64,000 nucleotides of DNA from Cephalotus follicularis. Its lineage: Eukaryota; Streptophyta; Magnoliopsida; Oxalidales; Cephalotaceae. Positions 22,741-34,062 of this stretch are shown here, in pieces. Below the pieces are notes generated by a model. It was not told the DNA's origin and ran no database searches. It saw only the letters and a list, made by a program, of their open reading frames with translations. Location: NCBI GenBank assembly GCA_001972305.1, contig BDDD01001450.1:124001-188000 (forward strand), read 5' to 3'. The position numbers and the translations under genes are program-made. How positions within the stretch are numbered: the stretch's first letter is position 1; the number at the start of each line of letters is the position of its first letter.

Positions 22741-24936
22741 AGTTTTTGTACTTGCTCAGATAGTGGTTCCAGGGTCGACTTCTGGTGTTAGAGATACTCT
22801 GTATATATATGGTTTTTCTGCTAGAGTACTGATGGATTCTGGAGCATCACATTCTTTTATATCTGCACGTTTTGCATCTTGCTTAGATGTCACCCCTGAC
22901 TGCATGTCATACATACTTGATATGAGTACACCGACCGTGACTTCTATATATACTGACTCGGTATATAGAGGCTGTGAAATGTCTATGACAGGTATTTCTC
23001 TGTATGCAGATCTGATAGTGCTACCTATCCGTGACTTTGATGTTATATTGGGGATGGATTGGCTTTCAGCACACCGGGCTTGTATGGACTGCTATAAAAC
23101 TGTGGATTTTTGTCTGCGCGACGGAACTACCTTTCAGTTCAAGGGAGACAAAGGGTTCTCGACACCGATCATATCCTTTACTCGAGCATCAAGATACCTG
23201 GAGAAAGGATGCGAGGGATACCTGGCATATGTAATTGATCGAAGGAAGGAGAAAGGTTTAAGCTTGGAGGAAATTCCTATTGTGTGTGAATTTCTGGATG
23301 TGTTCCCTGATGACTTGGGATCCTTACCACCGAAGAGGAGTATGGAGATCGTTATTGATCTTGTTCCTGGAACGGCTTCTATCTCTAAATCACACTATCG
23401 GATGGCTCCTGCTGAGTTGCGAGAGCTGAAGCTACAATTACAAGATCTGATTGATAAGGGTTTTGTTAGACCCAGTGTTTCTCCGTGGGGTGCGCCTGTG
23501 CTGTTTGTCAAGAAGACGGATGGGTCGATGAGGCTGTGCATCGACTACAAAATGCTGAACAAGGCAACTATCAAGAACAAGTATCCTTTACCCCACATCG
23601 AGGATTATTTTGATCAGTTGCAAGGATCAAGAGTGTTTTCCATGCTCGACTTGAGGTTGGGATATCACCAACTGAGAGTAAAGGAAGGAGACATTGAGAA
23701 GACTGCCTTCCGGACACGGTATGGTCACTACGAGTTCTTGGTGATGCCGTTCGGTGTTACCAATGCACCGACAGCTTTTATGTCATTGATGAATGACGTA
23801 TTCTGACCATACCTGGATCGGTTTGTCGTTGTGTTTATTGATGACATGCTGGTATACTCGAGGAGTGGGGAGGAGCACACTCGTCATCTGAGGATGGTAT
23901 TGCAGGTTCTCAAAGAGCATCGGTTGTATGCCAAGTTCGGCAAGTGTGAGTTCTGGCTTGATCATGTGATCTTTCTTGGTCACATCGTATCTGGGGAAGG
24001 CTTGACGGTGGATCCGTCAAAGACTGAAGTGGTAAGAGATTGGCCACAGCCAAAGAATGTGAGGGACGTACGCAGTTTTCTTGGCTTGGGAGGGTATTAT
24101 AGAAGGTTTATCCAGAGTTTTTCAAGGATAGCCGAGCCCTTGACTAGACTTACTCAGAAGAAAACCCTTTTTGTCTGGGACGAAGACTGTGAAGCTAGTT
24201 TCCGTGAACTAAAGGATCGATTGGTTTCCGCTCCTGTCTTGGCATTACCTGATGGTAATGAGGGCTTCACGGTCTATAGTGATAAATCAGGTAAGGGTTT
24301 GGGCTGTGTATTGATGCAGCGAGGCAAAGTGATCACATATGCCTCGAGGAAGATAAAGTAGTATGAAGAAAACTACCCGACTCATGACCTCGAACTTGCA
24401 GCTATTATCTTCGCCCTTCAGAAGTGGAGGCACTATCTTTATGGGAGCAGTTTGAGATCTTTACTGATCATAAGAGTTTGAGGTACCTATTTTGTCAGGA
24501 TACACTGAACATGAGACAGCGCAGATGGGTAGAATTCTTCAATAATTATGATTGCAGTGTTCAGTACCACCCGGGGAAAGTGAATGTAGTCGCTGATGCC
24601 TTGAGCCGCAAGGCTATGGTTGCCAGTGCGATGGTGTCGCAATGGAAGATGCTAGAAGACTTCCAAGAATGGTCTCCGTTCAACCAGTCACCAGGTATCT
24701 TTGTGGCTCACATGCGAGTACAGCCTGTGTTACTGGATCACATCAGGGATGCACAACCACACGATCCGAAGCTGCAACGAATTCGGGGAAACCTGGACTC
24801 AGAATCCGACTTTCGAGTGCATGCTGATGGAATTCTGAGGTATCGGGGACGGGTGTGTCTTCCGAATGAACCAAGGTTGAAGAATGAGTTACTTCGTGGA
24901 GCTCATAAATCTCTGTACAACATTCACCCTTGTAGC
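22741..24936 (+). pseudogene. pol: Element M pol: protease, RT, RNase H, start of integrase
   Basis: The protease has an intact DSGASHSF active site (D at 22835). The RT spans about 23340-23990, with [32 protein letters not shown] and the catalytic FIDD at 23834-23845. A TGA at 23804 breaks it. RNase H shows [12 protein letters not shown], then [11 protein letters not shown] and ADALSRK (about 24590). Stops at 24358 and frameshifts near 24440 add damage. The integrase zinc finger has only begun (SLYNIHP) when a minus LTR fragment cuts in at 24937. Homologous to element C pol. Confidence 0.92.
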
Positions 24937-26001
24937 TGTCACACCCCGTTTTTCGGTGCCATAATTAGACGAGCATATATAGCGATATCAGTATTAAAAA
25001 TACATTCCAGCATTTCATTTAACAGTTCATAAACAGTATGCGGAAGCAGTCAATAAGCCAGAATATATAAAATACAAGTCTTCGCACGCATCCCATACTA
25101 CGTGCAGTTACAAGTCAAATATCCATAACATAAGGAAACATCATAAACGAGGCATGATTCGTCCATTACATTCCAGTACATAACAACAGTAAAATAACAA
25201 CCTTAAAACGATAAACAGAAGCTTTCCAAAGCTTCGGCAGCAAGCTCCGAATGTCCTTAATTTCCTTGTTACCCCTTCTCATGCATTTATCAACTATCTC
25301 CATTCATTTCTCTTAGTGGACAGTAGATGTGTAGGTATATTCATAAGAAATTCAGTAGCTTATGACAACTAACAACAACTTACTATCCAATTAGAGGTTA
25401 CATCCTTTCATGCACCAAGTGCTATATTCCATTTTAAAACCATTCAAATTCTAGAAATTGTTAACCTATCCTTGTTAACAGAGGATTATAACATTCTAGT
25501 TACCATAATCACATAACAGAGATTATGATTGGAACTTACCAGGAATGAGCAAAGTTCCCCTTTTCCTTCTTTGAGCTTCAATTCTCAATATGCATCCAAG
25601 GCAAGTTCTCCAAGTAATCCTTCAACAATCCCTCCTTCTTTTAGTGTTTAACAACACTCACAAGCAAAGCTAGAAGTTGATATAAAAGCTCTTGAATTTG
25701 GATTTCGCCAGAGATCATTTACTCCAACATTTCCCACATTTCCTTCTCTCTCACTTGCACATGTTTTCTTGCCAATTTCTCCTTTCAATGTTGCAGGTGC
25801 AGGTCTGTCATTGCAGAGCACATGCAAGGGCATGCAAGGCACCACATTGCATGTTATGGCAGCTTAGGACACGTACCCCCCATGCATGCCATGCCCAAGA
25901 TCAGTTAACACCTGCACAGACACATGTTCTGTCGAATTTATAGTCGACTGGATTCATGGGGCAGTCGACTGGACATCACACGCATCAGGCAGTCGACTGT
26001 C
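24937..26001 (-). repeat. Family 2 LTR fragment inside element M
   Basis: It begins TGTCACACCCCG, the reversed end of a family 2 LTR. It resembles the element C LTR (for example CCCATACTACGTGC near 25090 and the ACCAGGAATGAGC region near 25545). At 26002 the sequence switches to the element M 3' LTR, sharing CTGGGTAACTC. The LTR start is missing. Its insertion was probably followed by a deletion that removed its other end, M's integrase and the front of M's 3' LTR. Confidence 0.8.
25941..25999. repeat. Short CAGTCGACTG array
   Basis: Three palindromic copies starting at 25941, 25962 and 25990, spaced 21 and 28 bp, near the truncated front of the family 2 LTR fragment. This is probably what remains of its block 1. 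Confidence 0.75.
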
Positions 26002-26806
26002 CTGGGTAACTCACTGTACTGTACTGTTGCCTAGCCTGGTCGCCTGGAGCAGGGACCGAAGTGGGAGTCTAGCGTGGGGCTAGGAGTTGGCAGCGTTACA
26101 TATACTGCCTGACTGTTGTGGTCTTTTGTGGACATACTGTACTGCTTGTTGGTCCTTTTCGGACATTACTGTGACTGTGGATGTGATCCTGGCCGGATCA
26201 CTACTGTACTATTCTTGCATACATATATTTTCTTATATATGTACCCACTGTTATTTTTATTGTACTACAAAATATATATATTTCTCATATATATATAAAC
26301 TGGTATTTCCTGCACTGCATCATTTATGCATATATTACATGACGTGCAATTAATGTTGATCCCGAGCTACCTTTATGACTTAGCCGAGTGAGGACAAAGG
26401 CTAACCCCTACTTTACAGATTGATGCAGTGGACTGGTTGGACTGGCATGGGCGAAGGACAAGATGTTATGATGTTTTGTTCTTGGTTTTACTTATTCTCC
26501 TATTTTGTAATAAACTGGGTTTTGTTTAAGGACTGATGATGTATCGTTCTTATGTTTTGTTAACGATGGGATTTAATCTTGTACTGTAATCACGCTCCAT
26601 TTTTTTGTGGGCTTTTAACATGATGGACTTGTTTTGGGTAGCGTGCAGTATGGGATGCACGTTGCATATGTTTCAGCTTATGAATTTTATGCTTCAACTG
26701 ATATCTGTTTAAAGGTTTAAATTTTATGGTATTTGCATAAGCTGGATTTATATGTTCATTGCCTTTATCACCTTTATGTGTGTCTACCTGAGAATGGGGT
26801 GTGACA
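26002..26806 (+). repeat. Element M 3' LTR, last 805 bp
   Basis: It matches 20724-21542 nearly base for base and ends GGGGTGTGACA next to the right target duplication GTAAC (26807-26811). Front part missing. Confidence 0.92.
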
Positions 26807-26811
26807 GTAAC

Positions 26812-28735
26812 CGTAGAGCTTATGTGTTATATGATATTGGATCGACTCACTTGGCAGTAGCGAGATCTTTTGTTCGGTACCTAGGGATGCCTTCGCAGTT
26901 GTTTGATCCATGTTGATTATTTATATCCCTATGGGGACATCTGTTGAGATATCTGAGTGTTTTTGTGCTTGCCCTATTGTTTTCAATGATCGGATTCGTG
27001 ATGCGGATCTTCTTCTTATTTATATGTATGATTTCGATATGATTCTAGGTATGGATTGGTTTGATCGCCATCAGGCTACGATTGATTGTCACGCTCGGAG
27101 GATTTTGTTTGGAGATGTGGATTGACCTGATTTTATCTATCAGGGTTCACGACCTGTGAAAGATGTTAAGATTATATCAGTTATGAAAGCTCTGAAGTTA
27201 GTAGCTAAGGGTGCTGAGGGGTTCGTAGCTGTCGTGAAGGATATCTCAAAGGTTGAGCCTCGCCTTGAAGATTATCCTGTTGTTAGAGAGTTTTCAGATG
27301 TATTTCCAGAGGAGTTACCGGGTTTGCCACCGCAACGGGAAGTGGAGTTTACCATTGAGCTCATTCCTGGGGCGGCACCTATATCAAAAGCACCTTATAG
27401 GATGTCACCACTCGAGTTGCAAGAGCTGAAGGAGCAGTTGCAAGAGTTGTTAGATCGGGGTTTTATCCGGCCGAGTGTTTCGCCGTGGGGAGCTCCGGTT
27501 TTGTTTGTGAAAAATAAAGACGTATCTATGAGTCTTTGTATTGACTATAGAGAACTAAATCGGATCACTATTCGTAATAAGTACCCTTTGCCTATGATTG
27601 ATGACCTGTTTGACCAACTCCAAGGTGCACAGTATTTTTCTAAGATCGATTTAAGGTCTGGATATCATCAGTTGCAGATAAAAGATGAAGATGTGATGAA
27701 GACTGCTTTCTGCACACAGTATGGGCGTTAAGAATTCTTGGTGATGCCATTTGGGCTTACGAATGCGTGGACAGTTTTCATGGACCTGATGAATCGGGTA
27801 TTTCATGAGTTTTTGGATCGGTTTGTGATTGTGTTCATCGATGATATCCTTGTGTATTCGAAGTCGAAGGAGGAACATGAAGATCAACTTCGTATAGTGC
27901 TTGGTGTTCTGAGGAAGAATCAGCTATACGCAAAGTTTTCAAAATGTGAGTTTTGGTTGGAACAGGTGACGTTCTTAGGCCATGTGGTTACAGCGAAAGG
28001 TATTAGTGTGGATCCTACTAAGGTTGAGGCAATTACTAAATAGCTAAGACCTACCACAGTATCAGAGGTTAGGAGATTTTTAGGTTTGGCTGGTTACTAT
28101 AGACGGTTCGTGGAAGGCTTTCCCTCTATAGCCTTTCCACTGTCTCAGCTTATGAGGAAGGGAGCAAAGTTTTCGTGGAATGATGAACGGGAGGCAAGCT
28201 TTGAGAAACTGAAGAACGATCTTGTGTATGCACCGATTCTTCATTTACCATCTGGGTCGGGTGGATACCAGATTCTGAAAAGGGTTTGGGGTGTGTTCTG
28301 ATGCAGCATGGTCATGTGATAGCATATGCTTCGAGACAGCTGAAGCCTTATGAATTGAATTACCCTACGCATGATATAGAGTTGGCGGCAGTTGTCTTTG
28401 CATTGAAGATTTGGAGACACTACTTGTACGGAGAAACTTGTGATGTCTTTACCGACCATAAGAGTCTCAAGTATATTTTCACGCAGAAAGAGTTGAATAT
28501 GCGACAGAGACGGTGGTTGGAGCTTTTGAAGGATTACGATCTGAATAATCGGTACCACCCTGGTAAAGCAAACGTGGTAGCTGATGCTCTTAGTAGGAAG
28601 GGTTCTGGAAGTGTGGCGGCTTTGGTTACTCGATCGCATTTGATAGCAGATATGGAACGGTTGAAATTGAACCTGTTCGTTCAGGGTTCGGATGGATATA
28701 TGGCAGGCATGAGTATGGAGCCTACTCTTATATCA
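26812..28735 (+). pseudogene. pol: Element A pol: protease, RT, RNase H (continued)
   Basis: It resumes right after the GTAAC duplication with [20 protein letters not shown] (protease; DTG reads DIG). RT blocks: [16 protein letters not shown] (27467-27513), [27 protein letters not shown] and the catalytic FIDD (27834-27845). Stops at 27122, 27729 and 28041 break the frame. RNase H runs from about 28250 (frameshifted) to ADALSRKG near 28590. It ends at about 28735, fused directly to LTR sequence without an integrase. Confidence 0.9.
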
Positions 28736-28896
28736 ATGATTTCGAAATTATGACATACTGAGTTTGTACCCACCTATGGGGCGTACCATAGGCATGTCGT
28801 AGGCCTGGGACGAGGACTTGACACTTTCCGTAACGGTGTGATTTGTTTACAGCGTCTCTCTGTGATATCCTTAGATAGGATTTGTGATAGGGGCGT
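28736..28896 (+). repeat. Family 1 LTR fragment fused to pol
   Basis: Nearly identical to 16572-16733 of the element A 5' LTR (GATTTCGAAATTATGACATA onward). It starts abruptly after the pol code and ends at 28896, where an Athila LTR begins. It shows that the integrase, polypurine tract and LTR front were deleted together. Confidence 0.85.
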
Positions 28897-29604
28897 TGTT
28901 CACGTAAAAAGAATGTTTTAAAATTTATAGCCGTAAGTGCACGGATCATGCAGTAACGGGTCGAATGCAGGGAAACGATAAACTAGTTATAATATATTCA
29001 ACCTAGGCGAAGTATCCCAAATTTGAAGTAAATTATCAAAAACTACTCCGAATTATGCAAAATAAAGTAAATAATCAAAACAAGAATTTGAAACTTCGAT
29101 AGTTAAAAATACTGAATTTGAAATACCAAGAAATAAAGCATGCAATTTTAAGACGAATCAAAACAATGAATTGAAGTGAAGAAAATATATAATTAAGAAG
29201 CGGTTTTAGGGTATAGAAACTCACCATAGATTGTATTGAACAATTCCATTTAATTGAACGATCGTACCTTGATAACCAGCGGCAGCTAGGTCTATACAGA
29301 GTGCGACGGTGATGACAAGACGTACGAGTAGTCATGCTAGGTCTATACGAAGTACGGCAACGATGGCAAGAAGTATGAGTAGACATGCTAGGTCTATACG
29401 AAGTGTGTTCGTTGTGACAAATCGTATGAGTAGACTCCGTTGATTGAATTAAGCACCATTTATTCACCAACTTTCAGCTTCACCGACAAGATGTTTGTGG
29501 ATTTTAATCAGACAGACAGAAAAAGAAAAATGCATGGTCACACAAAAATAAAAGAAACAATGCAATAAAATAAAGAACAAAGGGGTAGGGTTTACCGAAT
29601 ATCA
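28897..29604 (-). repeat. Athila-type LTR and 3' noncoding remnant
   Basis: It begins TGTTCACG and shares CCGTAAGTGCACGGATC, AACCTAGGCGAAGTAT and GGTTTTAGGGTATAGAAACT with the Athila K LTR (46865-47280). Near 29570 it passes straight into the sequence that precedes the K integrase stop. The LTR front and the untranslated region are therefore deleted. It contains a 51-bp tandem repeat. Confidence 0.8.
29285..29437. repeat. 51-bp tandem repeat, three copies
   Basis: Units start at 29285, 29336 and 29387, each opening GCTAGGTCTATAC and containing GACAAGACGTACGAGTAGTC-like sequence. The homologous Athila K LTR has a single unit (about 47338-47395). This is a lineage-specific tandem expansion. 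Confidence 0.85.
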
Positions 29605-30352
29605 TCATGGAGGCTCATGCAAATCCATGGCCTCTTTCATCGGCACAGCTGGAATCTCTAAAAATTTCTTCAATCTTTGCCCATTTACCTTGAACACATC
29701 TTTAGTACCTGGCTTACATATCTCAAAAAAAACCATGTGAGAAAACATTTGTAACAATATAAGGACCATCCCATCGAGATCTCAATTTTCCAGGAAACAA
29801 ATGTAATCGTGAATTATATAAAAGAACCTTGTCTCCTACTGCGAAAATTTTCCGCAGAATCCGCGCATCATGAAAAGCCTTGGTCTTTTCTTTGGAAATC
29901 TTTGCATTGTCATACGCATCATTTCGAATTTCTTCTAATTCAGATAATTGAAGTGCACGATGATTACCCGCTATGGAACGATCAAAATTAAATTTCTTAA
30001 TAGCCCAAAAGGCTCGATGTTCTAACTCCACAGGAAGATGACAAGCTTTACCATACACAAGACGGTAAGGAGATTGACCAAGGTAAGTTTTGAAAGCGGT
30101 TCGATAAGCCCATAAAGCATCCACAAGTCGCGTGGACCAATCCTTTCTATTGGGGTTGACTGTTTTTTCGAGAATTTGCTTGATTTGACGATTAGATACC
30201 TCAACTTGCCCACATGTTTGGGGATGATATGGTGTGGCGAGCTTGTGAGTGATCCCATATCTTTTCATAAGGGCTTCAAATGAACGATGGCAAAAATGAG
30301 TACCTCGATCACTAATAATGGCACGTGGGGTGCCAAAACGAGAAAAAATATG
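29605..30352 (-). pseudogene. pol: Athila-type integrase, C-terminal half
   Basis: Minus-strand code from about 30352 to the stop at 29605. It contains FHPQT-equivalent [52 protein letters not shown] and [11 protein letters not shown], typical of Athila-lineage integrases. It is mostly open but frameshifted near 29728. Element B cuts the upstream catalytic half off at 30353. Confidence 0.9.
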
Positions 30353-31025
30353 TGTAACACCCCCAGACGGCGGGAGTCGTCACAGAGTCATATCATACAT
30401 AACATTACTTATCTGAGCATAAACATCACTAATCATAACATAACTTTATTAGCCAAAAACATGGCGGTCTTATCATATATGAAACATTAAAACCTAAAAA
30501 CTTAAGAATTAATCATATTAAGCAGTTGCGGAAAACTGAAAGCATAATCCAGTTCCAAATTTAAAAAACATAAAACATAAGTTTCATAGTTTGACCACTA
30601 AACATAAAACACAAGGACCACACTCCTAGGGATCCAAAGACATAATGTGATCATCACTCAATCACACTTTCCCCCGCTACTCCTAAAAACCTGCCGCGTG
30701 GAAACAAAAACGCGGCTGAGCAAACCTCAGTACGGATAAGGGAAAATAAAACAGTAAACGATAATTTAGAAACAGTAATATTTCAATGAACTTCGTAACA
30801 GAAATCTTAAACAGTTAAAACTGTTTAAGCATATTCAAATAACAATTGCATATCTTTCGAAACAATTACGGAAAATTTCAAAACATTATTTTCGAATCAC
30901 AAATCTTAAATCACAAATCATAGTTCATACTGAGCCACATACATATCACATATCATAAATTTGGCAAGGGGGGCGCTAATTCCACATGCACACTAGAATT
31001 GAAGTGTACGGCACTACACAAGTCA
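30353..31025 (-). repeat. Element B 3' LTR remnant
   Basis: It starts TGTAACACCCCC. It matches the reverse complement of 16790-17423 (element A LTR), including GCTGAGCAAACCTCAGTACG near 30715 and GTACGGCACTACACA near 31006. The boundary with pol lies within about 31020-31035, and the LTR front and polypurine tract are missing. Confidence 0.85.
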
Positions 31026-31803
31026 ATTCTCACATCCTCTCGAATACTGTCCAACGGATAGTGAACCACATGCAGAGGATGATACTGATAACCTCTCAGC
31101 AAAAACACGTGGAACACGTTATGGACATGTGCTAACTGTGGAGGCAAAGCTAACCGATAAGCGACCGCGCCAACCTTTTCCAGAACTTCCAAAGGTCCGA
31201 TAAACCGCGGACTCAACTTTCCCTTTAGTGCAAAATGTCAGACTCCTTTCCAAGGTGAAACTTTCAGAAACAGATGTTCACCCACCTTGAACTCCAAGTC
31301 CCTCCGATGTCTATCCGTATAACTCTTCTGTCGAGATTGAGCCGCTTTCAATCTCTCCCTTGCTATAGCGACTTTGTCCGTAGTGATCTGCACTAGCTCG
31401 GGTCCTTCAATAACTTGCTCTCCAACCTCATCCCAACATGTCGGAGCACGACACTTCCTCCATAAAGAGCTTCAAACGGAGCCATACCGATACTAGTATG
31501 CCAACTGTTATTGTAGGCAAACTCCACCAAGCTTAAGTACTCATCCCAGCTCCAAGTCCACTCCAAAGCCCAAGACCTCAACATATCTTCTAAGGTATGG
31601 ATGGTTCTCTCAGTCTGCCCATCTGTCTGTGGATGAAAAGATGTACTGTAACTGAGCCTAGTACCCCAAGCTTTCTGAAACCCCTTCCAAAACCGCGAAG
31701 TGAAACAAGGATCCCTATCCGAAACAATGGATACCGGAGTCCCATGCAGTCTCACTATCTCCTACTGAAACACTTCAGCCAAACGATCCACTGAAAAGAC
31801 TTC
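31026..31803 (-). pseudogene. pol: Element B integrase, core and C-terminal part
   Basis: It continues the long pol frame past the TAG at about 31803. Visible are [19 protein letters not shown] (catalytic Asp), [20 protein letters not shown] (catalytic Glu), [22 protein letters not shown], and then [20 protein letters not shown] in the C-terminal domain. Stops near 31764 and 31393 and a frameshift follow. The last codons run into LTR sequence. Confidence 0.9.
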
Positions 31804-34062
31804 TCAGATAGCCAAGAAGTGAGCCGATTTCGTCAATTGATCCACCACTAGCCAGATAGCATCATTCCTTCTGAAAGTTCTCGGCAAACCCGTCACAAAG
31901 TCCATCGAAATGCTTTCCCATTTCCATACCGTAACCTCCAAGGGCTGTAATAAACCACTAGCATGCTGGTGCTCAATCTTTACCTGCTGACAGATCAAAC
32001 ACTTCCCAACGTACTCCACTACATCCCTTTTCATTCCATTCCACCAGAAATTCTTTTTCAAGTCTCTATACATTTTTGTAGAACCCGGATGTATAGAAAA
32101 TGGAGAACTGTGTACCTCAGACAAAACAACATCTCTGATAGAAGAATCTGACGGAACACACAACCGATTACCCAGCCATATCACACCGTGTTCATCCATG
32201 CAAAACTCTGATTGCTTACCCTTTTCAACATTCTGGACTAAGGCCCAAAGCTCACCATCATAACTTTGAGCTGTCTTAATCCGAGATATAAGAGTAGGCT
32301 CAACATTCATCGCAACAATACAACCTTCGGAACCCCGAACATACAAATGCAAGTCCACCCGCTCCATATCAGCTATCAACTGCGGCTGAGTAAGCAAGGC
32401 TGCTACACTCCCAGAACTCTTCCGACTAAGAGCATCAGCTACTACATTTGCTTCACCAGGATGGTACTGAATGTTCAGATCATAGTCATTCAGAAGTTCT
32501 AACCACCTTCTCTGACGCATGTTCAACTCTTTCTGCGTAAAGATGTACTTGAGACTCTTATGATCAGTAAAGACGTCACAAGTTTCTCCGTACAAGTAGT
32601 GCCTCCAAATCTTCAACGCAAACACTACCGCTGCCAACTCGAGATCATGTGTAGGATAGTTCACTTCATAAGGCTTTAACTGTCTTGAAGCATAAGCTAT
32701 CATATGACCGTGCTGCATCAGACCACAACCCAAACCTTTCTTAGAAGCATCGCTGTAAATCTGGTATCCACCCGACCCAGTTGGTAAACGAAGGATCGGT
32801 GCTGACACAAGACCATTCTTCAGTTTCTCGAAGCTTGCTTCTCGCTCCTCATTCCACTCAAACTTCGCTCCCTTCCTCATAAGCTGAGTTAGTGGTAAGG
32901 CTATAGAGGAAAAGCCTTCCACAAACCGCCTATAATATCCAACCAAACCCAACAAGCTCCTAACCTCCGTCACTGTGGTAGGTCTCGGACATTTAGTAAT
33001 AGCCTCAACTTTAGCAGGATCCACACAGATACCTTCAGCTGTAACCACATGACCCAAAAATGCCACATGTTCCAACCAGAACTCACACTTCGAATACTTC
33101 GCGTATAACTGATTCTTCCTCAGAATACTCAACACAATGCGAAGCTGTTCTTCATGCTCTTCCTTCGACTTGGAATACACAATAACCAACAGTTCTTGCA
33201 ACTGTTCCTTCAACTCTTGCAGTTCCAACGGTGCCATTCTGTAAGGTGTCTTAGATAAAGGTGCCACTCCGGGAATGAGTTCGATGGTAAACTCCACTTC
33301 CTGTTGCGGTGGCAAACCCGGTAACTCCTCCGGAAACCCATCAGAAAATTCTCGTACCACAGGATAGTCTTCAAGGCGAGGCTCAACCTTTGAGACATCC
33401 TTTACAACAGCTAAGAAACCTTCAGCGCCCTTAGATACCAATTTCCTAGCCTTCAGAGCTGATATAACTTTCACTTCCTTCCTCGGCCGTGAACCTTGAT
33501 AAACAAACTCAGGACTATTCACATCCCCAAAAAAAATCCTTCGAGCATAACAGTCGATCATAGCCCGATGACGATCCAACCAGTTCATTCCCAAAATCAT
33601 ATCGAAGTCATACATATCGATAGGCAAAAGATCCGCATCACGAACCCGATCATCGAAAACAAGAGGACAAGCATAAAAGCACTCAGATATCACAACAGAA
33701 GAACCCATAAGGGTCGAAAGAACCAAAGCTGGATCAAGCAATTGAGAAGACATCCCAAGATGCCAAACAAAAGACCTCGCTACAACCGAGTGGGTCGATC
33801 CAGTATCATACAAAACATAAGCCCTACGGTTACCAAAATAAATAAAGCCCGAAACAGTACCTGGTGTGTTAGCTGCCTGCTGAGTCGTGATAGCAAAGAC
33901 ATGACCTCCCACGTTACGCTGTCCATGATCTGCATTTTTCCCTTTCCCTTCCTTTGCAAGAGGGTCAGGACAATCCTTCACGAAGTGCCCTTTCTGTCCA
34001 CACACAAAACAGGCCCCGATAGCCTTGTAACACACTCCCACTGGATGCTGTCTACCACACAC
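31804..34062 (-). pseudogene. pol: Element B gag end-protease-(RT core deleted)-RNase H-integrase, 752-codon open frame
   Basis: This is the longest open frame in the window. Residues 18-31 form the CX2CX4HX4C knuckle, and the protease active site YDTGSTHS (about 85-92) is intact. At residue 292/293 (near 33187) the frame passes from the RT N-terminus ([12 protein letters not shown]) directly to [13 protein letters not shown]. About 134 residues, including the FIDD catalytic box, are missing with the frame kept. The RT connection, RNase H ([30 protein letters not shown]) and the integrase zinc finger (H..H, CLICQQ) and first catalytic region (MDFVTGLP) follow. RT-dead. Confidence 0.92.

Larger units (their letters stand above)
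18803..26806 (+). mobile_element. Gypsy element M nested in element A
   Basis: 8,004 bp between exact 5-bp duplications GTAAC (18798-18802 and 26807-26811). Order: 5' LTR, Met-tRNA primer site, gag, protease-RT-RNase H, a broken integrase start, a foreign minus-strand LTR fragment (24937-26001), then only the last 805 bp of the 3' LTR. The surviving 3' LTR part looks about 96-97% identical to the matching part of the 5' LTR by eye, which suggests one of the younger insertions. Confidence 0.92.
14738..28896 (+). mobile_element. Tekay/Del-like gypsy element A, split by element M
   Basis: In order: 5' LTR (14738-17423), Met-tRNA primer site, gag, protease start, then the 8-kb insertion of element M, then protease, RT and RNase H (26812-28735), and directly after that a piece of LTR (28736-28896). 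It sits in a LINE; AAAGT (14733-14737) would be its left target duplication. Its right end is lost against an Athila remnant, so the integrase, polypurine tract and most of the 3' LTR are missing. The lineage call rests on gag/pol similarity and LTR length, judged by eye. Confidence 0.85.

Noticed and set aside
31804..34062. The 752-codon frame as an intact, functional polyprotein
   Set aside because: The RT catalytic core is missing and the integrase is cut by a stop, so it cannot be a complete pol.
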